DNA of 36,632 nt from JBATTK01 sp049670505 (GCA_049670505.1 JBATTK010000017.1:1-36632); one strand, 5' to 3'. Shown: positions 15,165-24,080, counted from the stretch's first letter. Program-made: numbers and translations. Notes: a model not told the origin generated them from the letters alone.

Positions 15165-17161
15165 TGACAACTAAAGAACAGATAGACTCCCTTCGCCAGG
15201 AACTTAGAGCGCATAACCACAATTATTATGTATTGGACAATCCTACGATATCCGACTATGAGTTCGATATGAAGTTGAAGGAACTGCAGGCATTGGAGGA
15301 AAAACATCCGGAACTGTACGATCCTACTTCCCCTACGCTTCGGGTAGGCGGGGCAGTAATCAAGAATTTTGAAACCGTGGTGCATGAGTACCGAATGTAT
15401 TCCCTGGACAATTCGTATTCCAAAGAAGATTTGGAAGATTGGGAAAAACGGATCCAACGGATACTGGGAGATGTTGAAGTGGAGTTTACCTGTGAACTTA
15501 AATATGACGGGGCATCCATTAGTTTAACCTATGAGGACGGGCAATTGGTTCGTGCAGTTACCCGTGGTGATGGTTTTCAAGGCGATGAAGCTACTGCCAA
15601 TGTAAAAACGATACGATCCGTACCACTTCGATTGCGAGGGGACTATCCCAAGAAATTTGATATCCGGGGAGAAATTATCCTAACCCTTCACGGTTTTGCC
15701 CAAATGAACAAGGAACGTGTGGCCGCCGGGGAAGACCCGTATATGAACCCTAGAAATACAGCTTCCGGGAGTCTAAAATTGCAGGATAGTGCATTGGTTG
15801 CGCAACGTCCATTGGATTGTCTACTCTATGGTATCGTGGGAAAGGATACCCATATTGATTCCCAGTTTCAGATGTTGGAAAAGGCCAGGGAATGGGGTTT
15901 TAAGGTGCCCACTGTAGCCAAACTGTGTAAGACCACGGATGAGGTGATGTCATTTATAGATTATTGGGACCTGCATAGACACGAGTTGCCCTATGAAACC
16001 GATGGCGTGGTCATAAAAGTAAATAAAATACAATATCAGGAAGAGTTGGGGTACACGGCAAAATCCCCCAGATGGGCCATGGCCTATAAGTTTAAGGCGG
16101 AACAAGTATCAACGGTATTGAATAAAATTACGTATCAGGTGGGTCGTACAGGAGCTATAACGCCCGTTGCCAATCTACAACCTGTACTCTTGGCAGGAAC
16201 TACCGTAAAAAGAGCTTCCTTGCACAATGCCGATCAAATAGAAAAATTGGATATCCGCGAAGGCGATACCGTTTTTGTGGAAAAGGGGGGAGAGATCATT
16301 CCTAAGATCATTAGGGTAGATTTTTCAAAACGGCCACCTTATTCTCAACCGACCCAATATATCACCCATTGCCCCGAATGCACTACCGAATTGCTACGTG
16401 TGGCAGGGGATGCTAAACATTATTGCACTAATTATTATGGCTGTCCGCCTCAGATTACAGGGAGGATACAGCATTTTATTTCCCGTAAGGCCATGGATAT
16501 TGAGGGTATGGGGAGTGAAACCGTGGAATTGCTCTTTCAAGAGGGATTGATCAAAAATTATGCAGATCTGTATACGCTTACCAAAGCACAAGTGATGCCT
16601 TTGGAACGTATGGCGGAGAAGTCTGCCGAGAATTTAATTAATGGTGTGGCAGCATCCGTCAACATTCCTTTTGAAAGGGTTATGTTCGCTTTGGGCATAC
16701 GCTTTGTAGGAGAGACCGTTGCCAAAAAATTGGCCAAGGCCTATCGGCATATCGATGCATTAATGGTGGCCACGGTAGAAGAACTGACCTCAGTGGACGA
16801 GATAGGGGAACGGATAGCGCAAAGTGTGGTAGAGTTTTTTCAAAACGAGAAGAATTTGGAAATTGTGGCCCGACTCAAATCCTATGGGCTGCAGTTTGAA
16901 CTCTCTGCCGATAAATTGCTGAATCAAACGGAGCTTTTTAAAGGAAAGACTTTTGTAGTCTCTGGCGTATTTGAAAATATAGATCGAAACGAACTTAAAA
17001 AAATGATCGAGGACAATGGGGGCAAGGTAGGCTCTTCAATTTCCTCTAAGACCACTTATTTGGTCGCTGGTGCCAATATGGGGCCCAGCAAAAAGACCAA
17101 GGCCGAAAATTTGGACGTGCCTATTATTTCGGAAGATGAGTTTTTAGGAATGCTGGGTTAA
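15164..17161 (+). CDS. ligA: NAD-dependent DNA ligase LigA
   Basis: Seals nicks in duplex DNA during replication and repair, using NAD+ as adenylate donor. The protein has 665 residues, the normal length. The Ia domain is at 1-65, and the adenylation domain has K113 in CELKYDGASI as the adenylated lysine. An OB domain lies near 310-390. A four-cysteine zinc finger begins CPECTTELL near 405 and ends CTNYYGCP. Helix-hairpin-helix repeats are at about 430-580, and a BRCT domain is at about 590-665 (FKGKTFVVSGVFENIDRNEL). The ATG overlaps the LOG gene stop. The 90 bases after its stop hold no clear terminator before the convergent phosphoesterase gene. Confidence 0.98.
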   Translation: MTTKEQIDSLRQELRAHNHNYYVLDNPTISDYEFDMKLKELQALEEKHPELYDPTSPTLRVGGAVIKNFETVVHEYRMYSLDNSYSKEDLEDWEKRIQRILGDVEVEFTCELKYDGASISLTYEDGQLVRAVTRGDGFQGDEATANVKTIRSVPLRLRGDYPKKFDIRGEIILTLHGFAQMNKERVAAGEDPYMNPRNTASGSLKLQDSALVAQRPLDCLLYGIVGKDTHIDSQFQMLEKAREWGFKVPTVAKLCKTTDEVMSFIDYWDLHRHELPYETDGVVIKVNKIQYQEELGYTAKSPRWAMAYKFKAEQVSTVLNKITYQVGRTGAITPVANLQPVLLAGTTVKRASLHNADQIEKLDIREGDTVFVEKGGEIIPKIIRVDFSKRPPYSQPTQYITHCPECTTELLRVAGDAKHYCTNYYGCPPQITGRIQHFISRKAMDIEGMGSETVELLFQEGLIKNYADLYTLTKAQVMPLERMAEKSAENLINGVAASVNIPFERVMFALGIRFVGETVAKKLAKAYRHIDALMVATVEELTSVDEIGERIAQSVVEFFQNEKNLEIVARLKSYGLQFELSADKLLNQTELFKGKTFVVSGVFENIDRNELKKMIEDNGGKVGSSISSKTTYLVAGANMGPSKKTKAENLDVPIISEDEFLGMLG

Positions 17162-17251
17162 AATCGGAGAAAAACTACGAACGAACTACAAAACCGTATT
17201 CCATTTTCAGGGAACTTGGATATGGTCTTATCCTACAGCGAAATAAAACGG

Positions 17252-18166
17252 TTAAACGGTTATGGAAACCCCATTGGCCGCTATGTTCTTTTCGCTATCG
17301 AAGTAAAAATCGATACGTCCAAGATTTATACCATAACAACCCACTTGGTTGATCAGTACATTAGTTCCGTTGCTATTTTTCAGAACGGTTGGCTTATCCA
17401 AAAAAGTATGCGTATGTCCGCCAACGATTAAATCAATATGGGCTAACTTTCGTGCGAGCTTTATATCGTCCGGTCGTTGGGGTTCGTTTTCATAACCGTA
17501 ACCCAAATGGGAGAGGCATATGACCAGATCGCATTGTTCTTCTTCTTTTAGAACCCTGCTCATGTCCTGTGCAATTTCATAGGGATCCAAATGGCGTGTT
17601 TCTTTATAGAGTTTTTTGGTCACTAATCCGGATAGTTTTATTCCTAAACCAAAGATTCCAATTTTAACACCGTCCATAAGATACGTTTTATACGGTTTAA
17701 CATGTCCATCCATTACCGTATTGCCAAAGTCATAATTGGCAGAGAGCAAGTCAAATTTAGCATGGGGTAATTGGGCATATAGACCATCGATACTATTGTC
17801 AAAGTCATGATTGCCAATGGTAGCGGCATCATACTTAAGCATGCTCATAAGTTTAAATTCCAATTCGCCCCCGTAAAAATTAAAATAGGGCGTACCTTGA
17901 AAAATATCCCCGGCATCCAACAACAGCGTATGGGGATTTTCTTTGCGTATACTTGCTACCAAAGAAGCCCTACGGGCCAGCCCACCTAGATTTGGCCAAC
18001 TGGAATGATTGTTGGGGAAGGCGTCAATATGGCTGTGAACATCATTGGTGTGTAAAACGGTAATATGCTTTTTGGCGCTGCCCATGCAAGAGTTCAGGGA
18101 AAGTCCGCCCACACCTACAAAGGAAGCGGCAGCCGTAGCGTTCGATATAAATTTTCTTCGCTCCAT
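17252..18166 (-). CDS. 5'-nucleotidase N-terminal (metallophosphatase) domain protein, probable Tat lipoprotein
   Basis: Calcineurin-like metallophosphatase corresponding to the N-terminal catalytic half of UshA-type 5'-nucleotidases, here as a free 304-residue protein. Metal-binding motifs are in order: TNDVHSH (D42, H44), LDAGDIFQG (D87), GNHDFDN (N119, H120) and GGHTHTF near the C-terminus. The start MERRKFISNATAAASF is a twin-arginine-type signal with RRKFI, ending in lipobox LNSC (C27), so it is likely exported folded and lipid-anchored. It starts two bases after the gene for the matching C-terminal domain. Together they should form a complete extracytoplasmic nucleotidase/phosphoesterase. 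Confidence 0.92.
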   Translation of the reverse strand: MERRKFISNATAAASFVGVGGLSLNSCMGSAKKHITVLHTNDVHSHIDAFPNNHSSWPNLGGLARRASLVASIRKENPHTLLLDAGDIFQGTPYFNFYGGELEFKLMSMLKYDAATIGNHDFDNSIDGLYAQLPHAKFDLLSANYDFGNTVMDGHVKPYKTYLMDGVKIGIFGLGIKLSGLVTKKLYKETRHLDPYEIAQDMSRVLKEEEQCDLVICLSHLGYGYENEPQRPDDIKLARKLAHIDLIVGGHTHTFLDKPTVLKNSNGTNVLINQVGCYGINLGRIDFYFDSEKNIAANGVSITV

Positions 18167-18168
18167 AC

Positions 18169-18933
18169 TTAATCCAATTTTATGAATCGGTCATCCACGA
18201 TCGGAAGAATAGTGTCCATCTTTTTAAAATAATCGATAATAGCGTTACGTATCTTATATTCGGTTTCGGTGACATTAGTCCCATGCTTAAAGAAACCCAT
18301 ATTATCCCCGCCACTGACCAGATAGTTGGAGGTGGCTACATAGTAAATACGATTTTCGTTAAAGGGTTCTTCTTGGATATTTACGGATTGTAGGCTATCG
18401 TTTTTATCTAGTTGAATTTGCATACCTGCTATAGGATGGGGCCTGTCAGAATTAATTAGAAAGGATATAAGTTCCCGGACCGATCGGCCATCCAATGCCA
18501 CTACTACAATGGTATTTTCAAAGGGCATAACCTCATAAGCAGTTCTTGCCGTGACATTACCGGCGGATATAATAGAACGGATACCCCCATGGTTCAACAC
18601 GGCAAAATCAATATCCTTTTTAGTTCGTGCCTTAAAAATGGGTTTTGCCATCTCCAGAACGATGTCGGCCATCAAATTTCCGGCCGAAGTATTATATTCT
18701 CCGTCCTCCTTGCTTATTGTCATAGGGGCATAGGCCAAGGTACTGTCCAATACTTCGTTAACGCGGTCGCGATAGGGCGTTACAAAAGTGTCAATGGAAT
18801 CTGCGGCAACAATGGCACTGTCGATCGTTAGTTGTTTGCCTGTTATTTCTTTAAGGACAGCGCTTTCCTGCTTACAGGAGGCACCGCCAATAATTGTTAT
18901 AAATATAACAAAATGTTTTATTTTTAAAACCAT
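18169..18933 (-). CDS. 5'-nucleotidase C-terminal (substrate-binding) domain lipoprotein
   Basis: Free-standing version of the C-terminal domain of UshA-type 5'-nucleotidases, which binds the nucleoside part. The protein has 254 residues with a Sec signal and lipobox GGASC (C20). Diagnostic motifs are VLNHGGIRSIISAGNVT near 110-126, YEVMPFENTIVVV, and SNYLVSGGDNMGFF in the last third. On its own it lacks all metal ligands, so it needs the phosphatase encoded immediately downstream. The gene order is C-domain first and then N-domain, the reverse of the fused enzyme. That argues against a simple frameshift of one ancestral gene. Confidence 0.9.
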   Translation of the reverse strand: MVLKIKHFVIFITIIGGASCKQESAVLKEITGKQLTIDSAIVAADSIDTFVTPYRDRVNEVLDSTLAYAPMTISKEDGEYNTSAGNLMADIVLEMAKPIFKARTKKDIDFAVLNHGGIRSIISAGNVTARTAYEVMPFENTIVVVALDGRSVRELISFLINSDRPHPIAGMQIQLDKNDSLQSVNIQEEPFNENRIYYVATSNYLVSGGDNMGFFKHGTNVTETEYKIRNAIIDYFKKMDTILPIVDDRFIKLD

Positions 18934-18974
18934 AAACCTTTTTATCTTCGTATAACAGTTTTGCGGATATTAAT

Positions 18975-18982
18975 TACATTTG
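18975..18982 (+). promoter_or_regulatory. Possible -7 element (TACATTTG) for the DUF6913-dapA operon
   Basis: Exact TAnnTTTG match 17 bases before the ATG at 19000, in the 66-base gap to the divergent nucleotidase genes. An upstream TTTG at 18960-18963 is too close to be a standard -33 element. Confidence 0.45.
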
Positions 18983-18999
18983 TAGAAATGTAAAAGTAC

Positions 19000-19533
19000 A
19001 TGTTTTTAAAGGGACTTAAAGATAAATTTAAGTACAAATCCGGACTTAAGTTTTTAAAGGAGGAATTGGATAATCCTTCATCAATCGTTGAGCGCAGCAA
19101 AGGTATACTGGCAGTAGGCTGTATTGTTGACCTGGATAAATTTGATGACGCTAATAGATTTTTTGAGTTCATAGATGAGTTTTCGTTAAGGCCCAATGCA
19201 ATTAAGATTATTGGTTATAAAGAATACTACGATAAAAATTCGCCCTATGCGACCCCCGTTTTCTCCGATAAGGATTTAGGATGGAACGGTAATATAGAGA
19301 ACAGTTATGCATTGGAATTTTTAAGTAGGGAATATGATTTGTTGATCAACTATTACACGGAAGAAAATTTGTTGTTACAGTTGATGAGTATAAAAACCAA
19401 GGCACGGATACGTGTAGGTTTTGAAGAAGTGGATGAAAAGTTGAACGATTTAATTCTGAAGACTTCCATGAAGGATTTTAAAACTTTTAAAGCGGAGTTA
19501 CAGAAGTATTTGATCGTTCTAAATGAAATTTAA
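19000..19533 (+). CDS. DUF6913 family protein of unknown function
   Basis: A 177-residue soluble protein with no signal peptide or membrane segment. It resembles the DUF6913 family known mainly from Flavobacteriia; I know of no function. The sequence is rich in Lys, Asp and Glu, with a central YKEYYDKNSPYATPVFSDKD stretch and a segment YDLLINYYTEENLLLQLMS followed by KTKARIRVGF, suggesting alternating helices and strands. It lies two bases upstream of dapA and almost certainly shares its transcript. A role tied to cell-wall or lysine metabolism is possible but rests on position only. The start ATG fits a short leader from the -7 element at 18975. Confidence 0.75.
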   Translation: MFLKGLKDKFKYKSGLKFLKEELDNPSSIVERSKGILAVGCIVDLDKFDDANRFFEFIDEFSLRPNAIKIIGYKEYYDKNSPYATPVFSDKDLGWNGNIENSYALEFLSREYDLLINYYTEENLLLQLMSIKTKARIRVGFEEVDEKLNDLILKTSMKDFKTFKAELQKYLIVLNEI

Positions 19534-19535
19534 GG

Positions 19536-20426
19536 ATGGAACAGTTACAAGGTACCGGTGTGGCATTGGTCACGCCCTTTAAAAAAGATTTTTCAGTTGA
19601 TGTTGAAGCACTAACGCGTATTGTATCCTATGGAATAGACGGCGGGTTGGACTATTTGGTTATATTGGGAACTACCGGGGAATCTGTTACTTTGGACGAG
19701 CGGGAGAAGCAATTGGTCATGGATACGGTTGTGGCCACCAATGCGGGTAGATTACCTTTAGTACTTGGTGTGGGAGGTAATAATACCGCCAAGGTAGTTG
19801 CCGAACTGCAACAATTGGATTTGAGCGATTTCGCAGCCGTTCTTTCGGTATCGCCCTCATATAACAAACCTACCCAAGAAGGTATATACCAGCATTTTAA
19901 GGCTATATCCGAAGCATCTTCCAAACCCATTATTTTATACAATGTTCCGGGTAGAACGGGCAGCAATGTGCTCCCGACAACAGTTATAAGACTTGCCAAG
20001 GATTTTGAAAATATCGTCGCCGTCAAGGAAGCCTCTGGTGACATAGTGCAGGTCATGGAGCTCATAAAGGACAAACCCAATGATTTCATGGTAATATCAG
20101 GGGATGATTTTACCGCTTTGCCGACTGTTTTAGCAGGTGGATCAGGTGTTATCTCGGTTCTAGGTCAGGGATTGCCGGCAGAATTCTCTAAAATGATCCG
20201 ACTTGGATTGCAAGGAGAAACCCAAGCCGCATATTGTTTGCACTATACCCTACAAGAGGGGATGGAGCTTATCTTTAAAGAAGGTAATCCCGCAGGCATT
20301 AAAGCTATTTTTGAAACCTTGTCCTTGTCCGGTGCAGGGGTAAGATTACCTCTGGTAGAAGCAACCGATATACTCAAACGGAAAATTGCAATTTTTATGC
20401 AAGCCTTTACCAAGGTGCATGCTTAA
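19536..20426 (+). CDS. dapA: 4-hydroxy-tetrahydrodipicolinate synthase
   Basis: Condenses pyruvate with aspartate semialdehyde, the first committed step toward diaminopimelate and lysine. The protein has 296 residues, the typical length. The pyruvate-binding loop GTTGES is at 45-50, the Schiff-base lysine is K164 in VAVKEASGD, and the catalytic tyrosine is Y135 in LYNVPGRTG. The SPSYNKPTQEG segment at 106-116 is standard. It follows the DUF6913 gene by two bases. dapF is elsewhere in the window (3288-4061), so the pathway is not clustered as one operon. No terminator is clear in the 126 bases before bamD. Confidence 0.97.
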   Translation: MEQLQGTGVALVTPFKKDFSVDVEALTRIVSYGIDGGLDYLVILGTTGESVTLDEREKQLVMDTVVATNAGRLPLVLGVGGNNTAKVVAELQQLDLSDFAAVLSVSPSYNKPTQEGIYQHFKAISEASSKPIILYNVPGRTGSNVLPTTVIRLAKDFENIVAVKEASGDIVQVMELIKDKPNDFMVISGDDFTALPTVLAGGSGVISVLGQGLPAEFSKMIRLGLQGETQAAYCLHYTLQEGMELIFKEGNPAGIKAIFETLSLSGAGVRLPLVEATDILKRKIAIFMQAFTKVHA

Positions 20427-20540
20427 TTAAATATCCTCTTTTCGTCTTAACGTTAAAACTTACCCAAAAGGATTGTCATAGTGTAAACTACCGATTATTT
20501 TAGCTAGGTAAAAATGTTTTTTATATCCGTTGATAATCCG

Positions 20541-20548
20541 TAATTTTG
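20541..20548 (+). promoter_or_regulatory. -7 element (TAATTTTG) for the bamD-rpoZ-coaBC-porD cluster
   Basis: Exact TAnnTTTG match ending four bases before the ATG at 20553. Because transcription would start within a few bases of that ATG, the next in-frame ATG at 20565 is a serious alternative start for bamD. Confidence 0.5.
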
Positions 20549-20552
20549 CAAA

Positions 20553-21368
20553 ATGTTTTTAAGAATGAGGAGAACTGTCCCCTTTTTACTGTTGGTTTTT
20601 GTACTGTATTCCTGCAACGAGTATCAAAAAGCACTTAAGAACGAGGATGTTAAGGCCAAGTATGATTTGGCCGAGAAAAAATATGAGGAAGGGGATTTCA
20701 AACGTGCCAATCGTTTGTTCGAACAGATCGCACCCAAATATGTTGGGAAACCTCAAGGGGAGCGTGTGTTGTTCTTTTATGCCAATTCTTTTTTTCAAAT
20801 AGAGGATTATAACTTTTCCGGCTATCAGTTTGAGCGTTTTATAAAATCGTATCCCAAAAGTGATAAGGTACAAGAAGCAGCATTTCTTGGCGCCAAAAGT
20901 TACTATATGCTTTCGCCTGCCTATTCCCTAGACCAGACCGATACCAATAAAGCCCTCGCTAAATTGCAGAACTTCATTAATATGTATCCGGATTCCGAAT
21001 TTCTGGCGGAAGCTAATAAAATGGCCAAAGAGCTTACCAATAAAAAAGAGAAGAAAGAAATTGAAATAGCAAAACAGTTTAATAAAATAGGAGAATTTAA
21101 TTATCCTATTTTGGTTTCCGCAGTAGCGGCTTTAGATAATTTTGTGTCGGATAATCCGGGTTCCATATATAGGGAAGATGCATTATATTATAAATTTGAA
21201 GCCACTTCCAGTATTGCGTTCAACAGTTTTGAAAATAAAAAACCCGAACGTTTGGCAGAAGCGAAAGATGCTTATAATACTTTAAAAAAATATTTTCCTG
21301 AAACCAAGTACGCCAAAAAGGCGGATAATCTAATGGAGAAGGTAGAGAAAGAATTACAGTCCCGATAA
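20553..21368 (+). CDS. bamD: Outer membrane protein assembly factor BamD
   Basis: Lipoprotein of the BAM complex that inserts beta-barrel proteins in the outer membrane. The protein has 271 residues. A signal peptide ends at lipobox LYSC (C21), and TPR repeats follow: YDLAEKKYEEGDFKRANRLFEQIAPKY near 38-64, then about 75-110, 135-165 and a C-terminal one near 240-268 (DAYNTLKKYFPETKYAKKADNLM). This matches the BamD/YfiO pattern. The start may instead be the fifth codon (20565), which leaves a normal signal peptide and a better distance from the promoter. It heads the conserved Bacteroidota cluster bamD-rpoZ-coaBC-porD. Confidence 0.93.
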   Translation: MFLRMRRTVPFLLLVFVLYSCNEYQKALKNEDVKAKYDLAEKKYEEGDFKRANRLFEQIAPKYVGKPQGERVLFFYANSFFQIEDYNFSGYQFERFIKSYPKSDKVQEAAFLGAKSYYMLSPAYSLDQTDTNKALAKLQNFINMYPDSEFLAEANKMAKELTNKKEKKEIEIAKQFNKIGEFNYPILVSAVAALDNFVSDNPGSIYREDALYYKFEATSSIAFNSFENKKPERLAEAKDAYNTLKKYFPETKYAKKADNLMEKVEKELQSR

Positions 21369-21403
21369 CTACTTGATCCAATTAATAAATCTTTACAGTA
21401 ATA

Positions 21404-21736
21404 ATGAATATGAACGATTTAAAAAATTCCACAGCTCCCGTTTCCACGGTTACTATCAATAAAAACGAGTTTGATGAAAAAACGGACAATATTTACGAAG
21501 CTATTTCAATAGCTGCGAAAAGAGCCATACAGATCAATTCCGAGATTAAAAAAGAGCTTTTGGAAAAGCTAGAGGAATTCGCTACTTATAGTGATAGCTT
21601 GGAAGAGGTCTTTGAGAACAAAGAGCAGATAGAGGTTTCCAAGTTTTACGAAAAGCTTCCTAAACCCCATGCTTTAGCCGTTACCGAATGGTTAGAGGAT
21701 AAGATTTACTACAGAAACACGGAGAAAGACGCATAA
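21404..21736 (+). CDS. rpoZ: RNA polymerase omega subunit, Bacteroidota type (RpoZ-like)
   Basis: Small RNA polymerase assembly subunit. The protein has 110 residues. The segment NIYEAISIAAKRAIQINSEI near 35-54 corresponds to the omega helix that contacts beta-prime (compare the VAAKRARQL pattern). The rest is charged and helical, as in other Bacteroidota omega-like proteins. It lies 35 bases after bamD and four bases before coaBC, the usual place in this phylum. A second ATG at codon 3 is an alternative start. Assignment rests on the short motif plus conserved gene order. Confidence 0.85.
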   Translation: MNMNDLKNSTAPVSTVTINKNEFDEKTDNIYEAISIAAKRAIQINSEIKKELLEKLEEFATYSDSLEEVFENKEQIEVSKFYEKLPKPHALAVTEWLEDKIYYRNTEKDA

Positions 21737-21740
21737 GCAT

Positions 21741-22949
21741 ATGTTAGGCGGTAAAAATGTCCTTTTGGGAATAACGGGAGGTATCGCCGCATATAAAACC
21801 ACCTTTCTTGTTCGGTTACTCATAAAGGCCGGGGCCAATGTTAAAGTTATTTTAACGGAAAGCGCCGGCTCCTTTGTTTCGCCCCTTACACTGGCCACAC
21901 TATCCAAGAACGCCGTACTTTCCTCTTTTGTAAATGAAGATGGGGAAGGAAGCGTAGATTGGAACAATCATGTGGAATTAGGTCTTTGGGCAGATTTGAT
22001 GCTTGTAGCACCGGCTACTGCCAATACTTTGTCTAAAATGGCCAATGGCACGTGCGACAACCTATTATTGGCAGCCTATTTGTCTGCCAAGTGCCCCGTT
22101 TTTTTTGCACCGGCGATGGACTTGGATATGTATAAGCATCCATCTACCAAAGCTACTTTTGATAAATTGGACACCTTTGGTAATATCATGATATCGGCCA
22201 CTTCAGGAGAATTGGCCAGCGGATTATATGGGGAAGGACGCATGGCGGAGCCGGAAAATATCGTCGACTTTATAAACGACTATCTTTCTAAAGGGTTGCC
22301 TTTAAGTGGAAAAAAAGTACTTATAACCGCCGGACCTACCTATGAGGCTATCGACCCAGTTCGTTTTATTGGAAATCACTCGTCCGGATTAATGGGGTGC
22401 GAGCTTGCCAAAGTGTCTGGAAATCTTGGAGCAGAAGTAGTTCTGGTCTTGGGTCCTTCGCATTTATCCGTACAACATCATTTGATCCATACCATAAGGA
22501 TAACTTCGGCAGATGAAATGTACCAAGCTGTACATGCCAATTACGCTTCTATGGATATTGTAATTTGTGCTGCGGCCGTTGCTGATTACAAACCCAAAAT
22601 GGTGGCTGATCAGAAGATTAAAAAGAATGAGGAAGAGCTTACCATAGATTTGGTAAAGAACAAGGATATCCTACTTTCCTTGGGAGAACAAAAAGAAAAT
22701 CAATTTTTGGTGGGCTTTGCCTTGGAAACCGAAAATGAAGTGGAAAATGCCCAAGGCAAACTAAAAAGAAAAAATTTAGATGCCATTGTTCTCAATTCCT
22801 TGAATGATTCCGGAGCAGGTTTTGGAAAACCTACCAATAAAATATCGTTTATTGATAAGAATTTACGGATAAAAACGTTTGATGTAAAGACCAAGGCGGA
22901 GGTTGCCTCGGACATCTTGAATGAAATAATCTCCAAGATCAATGCGTAG
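21741..22949 (+). CDS. coaBC: Bifunctional phosphopantothenoylcysteine decarboxylase/synthase CoaBC
   Basis: Makes 4'-phosphopantetheine from phosphopantothenate and cysteine, using CTP (CoaB) and FMN (CoaC). The protein has 402 residues, the usual size. The N-terminal flavoprotein domain starts LLGITGGIAAYKT, has the catalytic histidine in WNNHVELGLWADL near 76, and APATANTLSKMANG. The PAM motif reads FAPAMDLDMYKHP. The CoaB domain starts near 190 with KKVLITAGPTYEAIDPVRF and GNHSSGLMG, followed by AAVADYKP and KIKKN near 277-296. The porD ATG overlaps its end by eight bases. coaE at 29959-30546 supplies the last CoA step. Confidence 0.97.
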   Translation: MLGGKNVLLGITGGIAAYKTTFLVRLLIKAGANVKVILTESAGSFVSPLTLATLSKNAVLSSFVNEDGEGSVDWNNHVELGLWADLMLVAPATANTLSKMANGTCDNLLLAAYLSAKCPVFFAPAMDLDMYKHPSTKATFDKLDTFGNIMISATSGELASGLYGEGRMAEPENIVDFINDYLSKGLPLSGKKVLITAGPTYEAIDPVRFIGNHSSGLMGCELAKVSGNLGAEVVLVLGPSHLSVQHHLIHTIRITSADEMYQAVHANYASMDIVICAAAVADYKPKMVADQKIKKNEEELTIDLVKNKDILLSLGEQKENQFLVGFALETENEVENAQGKLKRKNLDAIVLNSLNDSGAGFGKPTNKISFIDKNLRIKTFDVKTKAEVASDILNEIISKINA

Positions 22950-23838
22950 CTTGTGTTTAATAGTCGTTTGTTTTGTTTTTTCCTTCTCCCTTGGAGCACA
23001 GGAACTCAATTGCGTGGTGACGGTAAATTCCGATCAGGTAAACCAGACTAACCAGCAGATATTCAAGACCTTGGAACGTTCCCTAAATGATTTTGTAAAT
23101 AAAAACAAGTGGACCAATAGAACTTATAAGGAAAATGAACGTCTAAATGCGAGAATTTTCATTACAGTTACGGAATTTGACTCCAATAGCAGATTTGGTG
23201 CCACTATACAGTTACAATCGTCAAGACCCGTTTTTAATACTTCCTATGAAAGTCCAATATTCAATTATAAGGATAATGAGTTTAATTTTGAATATATAGA
23301 ATTTCAACCTTTGGTATTCAATGAAAATATTTTTGAATCCAACTTGATAGGAGTAATTTCTTATTATATCTACATTATGCTAGGGTTGGATGCAGATACA
23401 TTTACTTTGGAAGGAGGTACTGATTATTACAAAAAAGCACAACAGATAACAACTCAGGCGCAGGGCAGTAATTTTGCCGGATGGAGTCAAACTATCGGTA
23501 ATAATAGAACCCGGTTTGAACTTGTAGACAATCTGCTTTCCAATACTTTTAGGGAATATCGGATCGCCATGTATAATTATCATAGGAAAGGATTGGACAT
23601 CCTGGGCGACAATAGCAGCACCGGTAAGCAGGTTATTTCTGGGAGTATGCGATTGTTCGAAACCTTAATTAAACGTAGGCCCAATGCATTTCTGATACAG
23701 ACTTTTTTTGACGCCAAATCCGAGGAAATCCGAAATATATTCTCCGATGGCCCTAAAGTAGATATTGTTAAGCTAAAGGAAACCCTTAACAGGGTAGCCC
23801 CATTTTATTCCAGCACTTGGAATGAAATAGAATATTAA
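22942..23838 (+). CDS. porD: PorD-like type IX secretion-associated protein (DUF4835)
   Basis: Periplasmic or outer-membrane-associated protein of the DUF4835 family. In Bacteroidota this family is annotated as PorD, linked genetically to type IX secretion; its molecular role is unclear. The protein has 298 residues with a signal peptide cleaved near residue 20 (FSLGAQELNC). Typical features are VVTVNSDQVNQTNQQIF near 25-41, the LQSSRPVFNTSYESPIFNY segment near 93-111, and YYIYIMLGLDADTF near 141-154. It overlaps coaBC by eight bases. In many relatives recN follows directly; here an antisense gene and a 242-base spacer intervene. Confidence 0.9.
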   Translation: MRSLCLIVVCFVFSFSLGAQELNCVVTVNSDQVNQTNQQIFKTLERSLNDFVNKNKWTNRTYKENERLNARIFITVTEFDSNSRFGATIQLQSSRPVFNTSYESPIFNYKDNEFNFEYIEFQPLVFNENIFESNLIGVISYYIYIMLGLDADTFTLEGGTDYYKKAQQITTQAQGSNFAGWSQTIGNNRTRFELVDNLLSNTFREYRIAMYNYHRKGLDILGDNSSTGKQVISGSMRLFETLIKRRPNAFLIQTFFDAKSEEIRNIFSDGPKVDIVKLKETLNRVAPFYSSTWNEIEY

Positions 23839-23868
23839 TTCTCTTTTTTATTATAGACCTTGATCGTT

Positions 23869-23893
23869 AGTAAGGACCTAAGCCTACCTTACT
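23869..23893 (+). terminator. Short stem-loop after porD, possible terminator
   Basis: AGTAAGG (23869-23875) and CCTTACT (23887-23893) form a 7-bp stem with an 11-base loop about 30 bases after the porD stop. Only TTT follows, so it would be weak. Confidence 0.35.
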
Positions 23894-23954
23894 TTGGGCC
23901 CAGCTACCTTTATATACTACGCACTTTAGTACAAGAGTTTTATCTTACTAAAAA

Positions 23955-24000
23955 TCGTTACTAGTTAACCGCGCATTCGAACACGATCAACTAGTAACGA
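23955..24000 (-). terminator. Perfect 12-bp stem with large loop, likely terminator of the SRPBCC gene
   Basis: Arms 23955-23966 and 23989-24000 are perfect inverted 12-mers around a 22-base loop. In the minus direction the stem is followed by five T, as for an intrinsic terminator of the gene ending at 24081. The loop is longer than usual. I see no gene in the rest of the gap 23839-24080. Confidence 0.5.
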
Positions 24001-24080
24001 ATAACAAAGCAATTTCCTTGCGCATCCAAACCTATGTCTTTTAATCCACAGGGTATAGTTTTCTAAAGCGACTTTCTGTT

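Noticed and set aside
17252..18933. Frameshifted or broken single 5'-nucleotidase gene
   Set aside because: The domain order is reversed relative to the fused enzyme and both parts have complete starts, stops and export signals, so they are two intact genes.
23955..24000. Integron attC-like site or tRNA-like element
   Set aside because: The stem lacks the conserved attC core triplets, and no cloverleaf or CCA end can be built. A terminator for the minus-strand gene explains it better.
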